Source: Arthrobacter frigidicola
Lineage (GTDB): Bacteria > Actinomycetota > Actinomycetes > Actinomycetales > Micrococcaceae
DNA length: 64,000 nt
Assembly (NCBI GenBank): GCA_003602285.1
Contig: QZVU01000002.1
Coordinates: forward strand, 558,001 to 622,000
Reading direction: 5' to 3'
In this document: piece after piece, positions 58,757 through 64,000 of the stretch
Layout: each line of letters opens with the position of its first letter
Numbering within the stretch: the first letter of the stretch is position 1
The notes under the pieces: generated by a model
What the model was told of the DNA's origin: nothing
What the model saw: the letters and a program-made list of their open reading frames with translations, nothing else
Database searches by the model: none
Position numbers and translations under genes: made by a program

Positions 58757-58836
58757 GCGTCCGCGGCATCCCCTTCGGAGGCGCCGCGGACGCACGGTCT
58801 GCCCGGCCGGCCGCCCGGCACCTCGGGCCGGGCGGC
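58757..58836 (+). terminator. Two tandem hairpins ending module 3
   Basis: First stem 58757-58767 with 58783-58793 (11 bp); second stem 58810-58819 with 58827-58836 (10 bp, 7-nt loop). They lie 20-100 bp after the last gene of module 3. Confidence 0.6.
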
Positions 58837-58903
58837 ATTAAGGCAACGCCCAGCATGATGGCCTACGGTTGGAGGTTGAACCCACCGTCCAGCGAGGAAA
58901 CCC

Positions 58904-59551
58904 ATGACGAACTCCCTGCCGTTTTGGCAAAAACGGCTGCTGCTCATCCTGGCCGGGGTGGCCGTGCTGGCCCTGACGGGCCTGGTCTTCACTGCCGGGC
59001 GCGTGTCCGCCGGGCAGGACCACCCGAACGGTGCCAGCGCCGACGCCGGCTTCGCCCGCGACATGCAGGTCCACCATGCGCAGGCCGTGGAGATGTCCCT
59101 GCTGATCCGCGACCGCAGCACCGACGAGGACCTGCGGTCCGTCGCCTACGACATCGCGCTCACCCAGCAGCACCAGATCGGCCAGATGTACGCCTGGCTT
59201 GAGGAATGGGGCCTGCCCCAGAGCAGCTCCGCGCCCGCGATGGCCTGGCTTGACTCCTCCGCCGGCGGCCACCACGGCGGGCAGGACGGCGCCTCCGCGC
59301 ATACCGCCGGAGCGCTCATGCCGGGGATGGCCACCCCGGAGCAGCTCGCGGAGCTGAAGTCGTCCTCCGGCGTCGAGGCCGAACGCCTCTTCCTTGAACT
59401 CATGATCGACCACCACACCGCCGGCGCCGAGATGGCCGAGGCCGGTGCGGAACTGGCCGAGACCGCCCGGGTGCACTCCCTGGCCACCAAGATGGCCACG
59501 GCGCAGCAGGCCGAAATCGGCGCCCTGCAGGACCTGCTTGACCGGCGTTAG
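58904..59551 (+). CDS. DUF305 protein, membrane-anchored, His-rich
   Basis: 215 residues. Hydrophobic anchor or signal at about residues 10-32, then a DUF305 (ferritin-like four-helix) domain with the motif pair DMQVHHAQAVEMSLLI and LMIDHHTAGAEMAEAG. A His/Gly-rich loop (AGGHHGGQDG) sits between them. Members are secreted or surface proteins, often linked to copper or other metals; function not settled. RBS GAGGAAA before ATG. 81 bp before the DUF3105 gene, with which it is commonly paired. Confidence 0.85.
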   Translation: MTNSLPFWQKRLLLILAGVAVLALTGLVFTAGRVSAGQDHPNGASADAGFARDMQVHHAQAVEMSLLIRDRSTDEDLRSVAYDIALTQQHQIGQMYAWLEEWGLPQSSSAPAMAWLDSSAGGHHGGQDGASAHTAGALMPGMATPEQLAELKSSSGVEAERLFLELMIDHHTAGAEMAEAGAELAETARVHSLATKMATAQQAEIGALQDLLDRR

Positions 59552-59632
59552 CCGGCACCGGCGGTAGATTGGACTACAGCCGGTGCGCCCGCGCAGGGCG
59601 CTCCCCATCCCGCCACGAAGGACAGATCACCG

Positions 59633-60271
59633 TTGAACAAGAAGAGAGCCCAGCAGAACTCGGACCGCCAGGCACGGCTTGCCGCCATCCAGGCCCAGCA
59701 GCGGGCCAGTGAACGCAAGCGCAGCGCTCTGATTTTCGGCGGCATCGGCGCTGTCATCCTCGCGATCATCATCGCGGTGACCCTGGTGATCGTCAACCAG
59801 GTGCAGGCCAACAACGCCGCCAGGGAGGCCGCCGCCAAGCCGATCGAGGGCGTGGCGACCTTCGAGGACCTGGGTCGGGAGCACACCGAGGAGGAGGTCA
59901 CCTACGAGCAGTCGCCTCCGGTCGGCGGGGATCACAGTCCCATCTGGCTCAACTGCGGCGTGTACACCGAGCCGGTGCCTGACACGAACGCCGTCCACTC
60001 CCTTGAGCACGGCGCCGTCTGGATCAGCTACCAGCCCGGGCTGGACCAGGCCGAGATTGATGCGCTGACCGACCTCGTCGGCACCCGCAGCTACGTGGTC
60101 CTGAGCCCGCACGAGGATCAGGAATCCCCGATCGCGGCCAGCGCCTGGGGCCTGCAGCTCGAGGTCGACTCCGCCGACGATCCCCGCCTGGCGGCATTCA
60201 TGGAGAAGTACATCCAGGGTGAGCAGACCCCCGAGCCCGGCGCCTCCTGCTCCGGCGGCATCACCCCGTAA
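59633..60271 (+). CDS. DUF3105 membrane-anchored protein
   Basis: 212 residues. Basic, Gln-rich N-terminus (about 30 residues), one transmembrane helix (SALIFGGIGAVILAIIIAVTL) and an extracytoplasmic DUF3105 domain with SPPVGGDHSPIWLNCGVYTE and NAVHSLEHGAVWISYQPGL. The conserved His, Cys and Glu residues suggest metal binding. TTG start at 59633 behind GAAGGA. Function unknown; the pairing with DUF305 is recurrent in actinobacteria. Confidence 0.83.
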   Translation: MNKKRAQQNSDRQARLAAIQAQQRASERKRSALIFGGIGAVILAIIIAVTLVIVNQVQANNAAREAAAKPIEGVATFEDLGREHTEEEVTYEQSPPVGGDHSPIWLNCGVYTEPVPDTNAVHSLEHGAVWISYQPGLDQAEIDALTDLVGTRSYVVLSPHEDQESPIAASAWGLQLEVDSADDPRLAAFMEKYIQGEQTPEPGASCSGGITP

Positions 60272-60296
60272 GGGCACATCAAAGGAACAGCCCAGC

Positions 60297-60360
60297 AGTA
60301 ACAGCACAGAGAAGTAACAGCACAGAGAAGTAGCAGGGCAGAGTAGTAGCAGGACAGAGA
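60297..60360 (+). repeat. Four tandem 16-bp repeats
   Basis: Contiguous units 60297-60312, 60313-60328, 60329-60344, 60345-60360. The first two are identical (AGTAACAGCACAGAGA); the third and fourth are AGTAGCAGGGCAGAGT and AGTAGCAGGACAGAGA. A degenerate partial unit precedes them. They lie in the 3' untranslated stretch between the DUF3105 stop and a terminator, and are unusually purine-rich and GC-poor for this window. Confidence 0.9.
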
Positions 60361-60391
60361 ACGGCGGGCCCGGTACAACCGGGCCCGCCGT
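60361..60391. terminator. Intrinsic terminator, 14-bp perfect stem
   Basis: 60361-60374 pairs with 60378-60391 around an ACA loop, followed on the plus strand by TTCGTTT. It directly abuts the last 16-bp repeat and serves the DUF3105 transcript, and probably the convergent prfC transcript. Confidence 0.85.
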
Positions 60392-60434
60392 TTCGTTTGA
60401 AGCCGTTCTGCTTGGAGCCGTTCTCGATGGCGGC

Positions 60435-62045
60435 CTAGTCGATCGCGGCACCGATCGGTTCGAGGACCACGCCCGGGTAGTCCTTGCGGAAGTGCCCGAC
60501 CTTCCATTTGTCGCCGAAGACGGCGATGATCTCGCCGTCGGCGCGGTGCAGGATCTCCCCGCCGCGGAACGTCTCCGGGACGCCGGTGCTCCCTGGGGCC
60601 ACGGCCATGGCCAAGGTGTAGGACAGATTGTCGAGCGAGGTGGGCGCGTTGAACTCGGTGCCCAGCCGCTGCGCGGCGACCTCGAACTGCAGCGCGCCCA
60701 CCGCGGCCAGCACCGGTGCCTGGTCGCCGCGGAGGTCCGAGCGCAGCACCTGGACGACGCCCTCGTGCTCGAGCTGCTCGATCCCGCGCCGGAACTGCTT
60801 GTACCGGCCCGGATCCTTGGCCCGGGCGACAGCGAACAGCTCGGGGGAGAACCGGGGAATGTCGGGGAAGCGCACGGGTTCCTCGGCGAAGAGGCTGTCC
60901 CCGACGCGCAGGCTGGTGGCGTTGACCAGCCCGACGACGTCGCCCGGCCAGGCGGTGTCGACGACCTCGCGGCTGCGGCCCAGGACGCGGTGGGCGTACT
61001 TGGTCGCGAAGGGCTTCCCGGTGCGCTGGTTGGTGATGACCATGCCGCGTTCGAAGCTGCCGGAGCAGATCCGCAGGTAGGCGATATGGTCGCGGTGGGA
61101 GCTGTCCTGGCCGGCCTGGACCTTGAAGACGAAGCCGGAGAACGGGGATTCCAGCCGGCGGGGCTCATCGCTGAGCGTCTCCCGCGGTGAGGGTGCCGGG
61201 CCAAGGTCGACAAGGGTGTCGAGCAGATGGGAGACGCCGAAGTTCTTCGCGGCGGCGGCGAACAGGACGGGGGTCTGCCGGGCCGCAGCGAATTCGGCGG
61301 CGTCGAAGGCGCCGTTCGAGGATTCGACGAGCCCGGCCTCCTCCTCGGCCTCGACCCAGCGCGCCGCCTCGATGGGGTCGAGCTCCGCGGGCCGCACCTC
61401 GGTCTCCGTCGCCGCCTGGGCGCCGCCGTCGACGGCCTCGAGCCGGAACGCCCGCTTGCCCGGAATGTCGAGCAGCCCGTGGAAGTCCCCGGCGATCCCC
61501 GCGGGCCAGGTCAGCGGCACCGGCGTCATCCCGGTGCGCTCGCCGATGTCGTCGATCAGGCCCAGCGCGTCGAGGCCGGGGCGGTCCCACTTGTTGATCA
61601 CCGTGATGATGGGGATGTTCCGGGCCTTGCAGACGGCCAGCAGCTTCACCGTCTGCGGCTCGAAGCCCTTGGCGGCGTCGATGAGCATTACGGCGGAGTC
61701 GACGGCGGCGAGCACCCGGTAGGTGTCCTCGGAGAAGTCCGCGTGGCCGGGGGTATCGACGACGTTGAGGATCGTGTCCCGGTAGGTCAGCTGAAGTGCG
61801 GCCGAGCTGATCGAAATTCCACGCTCCTGCTCGATGCCCATCCAGTCGGAGACCGTGGCGTGGCGGCTGGACTTGCCGTGGGTGACCCCGGCGTCCTGGA
61901 TGGCGCGGGCCAGCAGGGCCAGGGCCTCGGTCAGGGTCGACTTGCCGGCGTCGGGGTGGGAGATCACGGCGAAGGTGCGGCGCCGGGAGGCTTCACGCCG
62001 GACGGCTGCGGGATCAGTGAGGGGGGATTCGGTAAGAACGGGCAC
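60435..62045 (-). CDS. prfC: Peptide chain release factor 3
   Basis: GTPase that recycles release factors RF1/RF2 from the ribosome, 536 residues. G1 SHPDAGKSTLTEALALL, switch region GIEQERGISISSAA, G3 DTPGHADFSEDT and G4 NKWDRPGLDALGL are intact, and the C-terminus has HFRKDYPGVVLEPIG. Length is typical (about 530). GTG at 62045; GGAG lies very close to it, and GACAAT five bases before the start might instead indicate a leaderless message. Single-gene unit downstream of the MFS exporter. Confidence 0.94.
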   Translation of the reverse strand: MPVLTESPLTDPAAVRREASRRRTFAVISHPDAGKSTLTEALALLARAIQDAGVTHGKSSRHATVSDWMGIEQERGISISSAALQLTYRDTILNVVDTPGHADFSEDTYRVLAAVDSAVMLIDAAKGFEPQTVKLLAVCKARNIPIITVINKWDRPGLDALGLIDDIGERTGMTPVPLTWPAGIAGDFHGLLDIPGKRAFRLEAVDGGAQAATETEVRPAELDPIEAARWVEAEEEAGLVESSNGAFDAAEFAAARQTPVLFAAAAKNFGVSHLLDTLVDLGPAPSPRETLSDEPRRLESPFSGFVFKVQAGQDSSHRDHIAYLRICSGSFERGMVITNQRTGKPFATKYAHRVLGRSREVVDTAWPGDVVGLVNATSLRVGDSLFAEEPVRFPDIPRFSPELFAVARAKDPGRYKQFRRGIEQLEHEGVVQVLRSDLRGDQAPVLAAVGALQFEVAAQRLGTEFNAPTSLDNLSYTLAMAVAPGSTGVPETFRGGEILHRADGEIIAVFGDKWKVGHFRKDYPGVVLEPIGAAID

Positions 62046-62069
62046 ACTCCATTGTCGCTGATCCGCTGT

Positions 62070-62137
62070 CCGTGCCCCGCCGGGGACGGCAGGGCACGGG
62101 GTGTGGACCGCCGGGCGGGGCAGTGCCCGCCCGGCGG
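62070..62137 (-). terminator. Hairpins between the MFS gene and prfC
   Basis: A perfect 12-bp stem, 62108-62119 with 62126-62137 (6-nt loop), about 20 bp past the MFS stop on the minus strand, and a second 8-bp stem 62070-62077 with 62092-62099 closer to prfC. They probably end the MFS transcript. Confidence 0.6.
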
Positions 62138-62157
62138 ACCGCTTAGGAGGAACCCGG

Positions 62158-63711
62158 TCAGCGCGCGGTGGTCGGGCGCAGGGACCACCAGCCGAGCCCG
62201 GCGGCCAGCACCATGAGCACGGCCCCGATCCCGGAGGTAAGGATCACTCCGCTGTCGAAGGCGGAGAAGGCCGACTCGAGCAGCGCGGCGGCATTCGCCG
62301 CCGGCAGCTGGGCGGCGGTGTTGACCGCCCCGCCCAGGGTCTCGGTGGCCTCGGCCACCTGCCCGGCGCTCAGCCCGGCCGGCAGGCTCAGGTGGGCCTG
62401 GTAGGAGGCGAGCAGGATGCTGCCGAGCACTGCGGTGCCGAACACCGAACCGACCTCGTAGGCGGTCTCCGAGACCGCCGAGGCCGCTCCGGCCTTCGCC
62501 GGGGGAACGGTGGAGAGGATCAGGTCGTTCGAGACGGTCTCCGAGGCCCCGACGCCGATGCCCAGCAGGATGAACGCGAACAGCAGCGCCATGGCGGACT
62601 CGCCCGTGAAGGCGACGAAGGCATACGCGGCGGCGGAGAACCCGAGCGACACCGGGACCACGACGTGCGGCGGGACCCGCTTGACCACGGGCACGACCGC
62701 GAAGCCGGCGGCGATGGTCATCAGGAGCCCGGGCAACAGGATCACTCCGGCTTCAAGCGGGCTGTAGCCCAGGATGAGCTGCAGGTGCTGCGAGACGAAG
62801 TAGAGGAATCCCACCAGGGAGAAGATGGCCAGCAGGTTCACCAGCACGGCGCCGGTGAAGGCGCGCACGGTGAACAGCCGCACGTCAAGCATCGGCCCGG
62901 GCCGCCGCAGCTGCCGGCGCACGAACACGACGCCGGCGGTGAGCCCGACGACGACTGCGGAGATCGCCACCGGGTTGAGGCCCTCCATGGCGAAGTCCTT
63001 GATGGCGTAGACGACCGGAAGCATCGCAGCGACCGAGAGCCCGATGCTCAGGATGTCGATACGCCCCGGATTCGGATCCCGGGACTCGGGGACGAAGATC
63101 GGGGTGAGGATGAGCATCAGCACCAGGACGGGTACGGCCAGGAGGAAAACCGAGCCCCACCAAAAGTGCTCAAGCAGCGCGCCACCGAGCAGGGGACCCA
63201 GGGCGGCCCCGGCGGAGAACCCCGCGGCCCACACGGCGATGGCGACGCGGCGCTGGTCGCGGTCGGTGAAGATGTTGCGGATCAGGGAAAGCGTGGAGGG
63301 CATCAGCATCGCGCCGAAGATTCCGAGGCCGACCCGGGCTCCGACGAGGAACCCGGCGCTCGGGGCGAAGGCTGCGGCAATGGAGAAGGCGGCGAAGCCC
63401 CAGGCGCCGATGATGAGCAGGCGGCGGCGCCCGAAGCGGTCACCGAGGCTGCCCATGGCCACGAGGAGTCCGGCCAGCACGAGCGGGTAGCTGTCGATGA
63501 TCCACAGCTGGGTCGCTCCGCTGGTGGCGAACGCGAGTGAGATGGCGGGAATGGCGAAACTGAGCACCGTGTTGTCCACCGCTACGAGCAGCACGGGGAG
63601 CATCAGGACGGCGAGGGAGATCCAACCCTTCACCCCTGTGCGGGTGGAGGCCGGTGACAGCACTGAGCTCACCCCGGCCGGGGACGCGGAAGTGGAGATG
63701 GACGAAGTCAT
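62158..63711 (-). CDS. MFS multidrug exporter, DHA2 (14-helix) type
   Basis: 517 residues, about 14 membrane helices; proton-driven drug or dye export. Motif A is MGSLGDRFGRRRLLIIG and motif C region is GAMLMPSTLSLIRNIF after AVDNTVLSFAIPAISLAF, the DHA2/EmrB-QacA pattern (Asp in VAVDNTV). Divergent from a TetR regulator with a palindrome between the promoter boxes, so expression is probably induced by a transported compound. It starts at ATG 63711 and its message would begin about 15 bp upstream. Confidence 0.9.
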   Translation of the reverse strand: MTSSISTSASPAGVSSVLSPASTRTGVKGWISLAVLMLPVLLVAVDNTVLSFAIPAISLAFATSGATQLWIIDSYPLVLAGLLVAMGSLGDRFGRRRLLIIGAWGFAAFSIAAAFAPSAGFLVGARVGLGIFGAMLMPSTLSLIRNIFTDRDQRRVAIAVWAAGFSAGAALGPLLGGALLEHFWWGSVFLLAVPVLVLMLILTPIFVPESRDPNPGRIDILSIGLSVAAMLPVVYAIKDFAMEGLNPVAISAVVVGLTAGVVFVRRQLRRPGPMLDVRLFTVRAFTGAVLVNLLAIFSLVGFLYFVSQHLQLILGYSPLEAGVILLPGLLMTIAAGFAVVPVVKRVPPHVVVPVSLGFSAAAYAFVAFTGESAMALLFAFILLGIGVGASETVSNDLILSTVPPAKAGAASAVSETAYEVGSVFGTAVLGSILLASYQAHLSLPAGLSAGQVAEATETLGGAVNTAAQLPAANAAALLESAFSAFDSGVILTSGIGAVLMVLAAGLGWWSLRPTTAR

Positions 63712-63720
63712 GTCGAGGAT

Positions 63721-63748
63721 ACTATACCGTCCAGCCGGTACAGTGCAA
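63721..63748 (-). promoter_or_regulatory. MFS promoter TTGCAC-16-TATAGT with TetR-type operator
   Basis: Minus strand TTGCAC (63748-63743) and TATAGT (63726-63721). Between and over them lies an inverted repeat, ACTATACCG (63721-63729) and CGGTACAGT (63736-63744), 9-bp arms with one mismatch and a 6-bp centre, the size and form of a TetR-family operator. Confidence 0.65.
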
Positions 63749-63761
63749 CTTTAGTGACCCC

Positions 63762-63767
63762 TATCAT
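63762..63767 (+). promoter_or_regulatory. -10 hexamer TATCAT, probable leaderless TetR promoter
   Basis: TATCAT, six bases (GGAGGA), ATG 63774. The six bases resemble a ribosome binding site but would be too close to the ATG to act as one. The operator at 63721-63744 covers the -35 region of this promoter too. Confidence 0.45.
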
Positions 63768-63773
63768 GGAGGA

Positions 63774-64000
63774 ATGCCAAGTTCACGAGAACGCATCCTC
63801 GACAGCTTCGAAGACACCCTGATCCGCGACGGGGAACGGGCCGCCACCATGGAGGCCGTGGCGGCGGCCGCCGAGGTCTCCAAGGGCGGGCTGCTGTACC
63901 ACTTCCCGGCCAAGGAGGCCCTCGTCGAGGCCCTCGCCGAACGGCTGCTGGCCCTGGTTGAAAAGGACCGGGAGCAGATGACGGCCGACCCGGAGGGCCC
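63774..64000 (+). CDS. TetR-family regulator, cut off by the window end
   Basis: N-terminal 75 residues seen: RERILDSFEDTLIRDGERAATMEAVAAAAEVSKGGLLYHFPAKEAL spans the helix-turn-helix (VSKGGLLYHF is the recognition-helix pattern of TetR). Divergent from the MFS exporter with a shared operator, so it is very likely the repressor of that exporter and of itself. Ligand domain lies outside the window. Confidence 0.9.
   Translation, partial: MPSSRERILDSFEDTLIRDGERAATMEAVAAAAEVSKGGLLYHFPAKEALVEALAERLLALVEKDREQMTADPEG

Noticed and set aside
56981-58795. A 604-codon minus-strand open frame
   Set aside because: Opposite the ADP-ribosylglycohydrolase homologue; no recognisable motif.
60297-60360. Short tandem repeats as a possible CRISPR array
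   Set aside because: Units are 16 bp and directly adjacent, with no unique spacers and no cas genes.
1-64000. Mobile elements, prophage, rRNA or tRNA genes
   Set aside because: No transposase, integrase, phage structural motif, tRNA-like cloverleaf with CCA-end context or rRNA core sequence was recognised; base composition is even across the window apart from short AT-rich control regions.

Overview
The window is a 64 kb piece of a high-GC chromosome, almost certainly from an actinomycete of the Micrococcales (Arthrobacter or Micrococcaceae-like). Grounds: very GC-rich DNA with strong third-position bias, many GTG and TTG starts, probable leaderless transcripts, a CsoR-CopZ-CopA copper operon, a MgtA-like glycosyltransferase, a PoxB-type pyruvate oxidase, and the DUF305/DUF3105 and CGNR families. 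No rRNA, tRNA, CRISPR, IS element or phage gene is seen. About 59 genes are annotated. The first and last are cut by the window edges.

Layout. 1-3.7 kb: an ABC ATPase (partial) divergent from a histidine kinase/response regulator pair, then an SDR. 3.7-10.9 kb: sugar module 1 on the minus strand, a polyol-type SDR, an AldA-like dehydrogenase and a galactofuranose-type ABC importer (YtfQ-R-T-YjfF order). It is read from a near-consensus promoter with a LacI-type palindrome just downstream. 11.0-14.3 kb: a nitrilase-family amidohydrolase and pyruvate oxidase, bracketed by three copies of a 59-bp palindromic repeat. 14.3-23.6 kb: sugar module 2, an RbsABC-type importer plus two different TIM-barrel isomerases and a Gfo/Idh/MocA dehydrogenase in one overlapping operon, divergent from a ROK regulator, with a perfect Crp/GlxR-type site at the promoter. 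23.7-31.8 kb: GlgC-like enzyme, EamA transporter, methyltransferase, long-form GAPDH, M14 carboxypeptidase, anti-sigma and ECF sigma factor with a coupled upstream ORF. 31.9-41 kb: secreted proteins, FAD oxidoreductase, MOSC, GDPD, MATE, small membrane proteins, CGNR regulator, second EamA transporter. 41-47.4 kb: SGNH hydrolase-Ugd-glycosyltransferase operon (probable glucuronosyl lipid synthesis), then copA-copZ-csoR. 47.5-58.8 kb: sugar module 3, a second ROK regulator divergent from a Gfo/Idh/MocA gene, a MalEFG-type importer without ATPase, MDR dehydrogenase, TIM-barrel isomerase, ThuA-like protein, a second paralogous binding protein and an ADP-ribosylglycohydrolase homologue. 58.9-64 kb: DUF305/DUF3105 pair, a 16-bp tandem array, prfC, and an MFS exporter divergent from a TetR regulator.

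The dominant theme is oxidative carbohydrate scavenging. Three independent importers each travel with NAD(P)-dependent dehydrogenases and, in modules 2 and 3, xylose-isomerase-like TIM barrels, but with no sugar kinase or aldolase. Modules 2 and 3 share the same logic (ROK regulator, Gfo/Idh/MocA enzyme, TIM barrel). Module 3 adds ThuA, which makes a 3-keto-glycoside pathway the most reasonable hypothesis. Module 3 is the best candidate for an incompletely described system: two paralogous binding proteins share one permease pair, and the ADP-ribosylglycohydrolase-fold protein may be a repurposed glycosidase. All function calls rest on reading motifs and gene order by eye; no database search was run.
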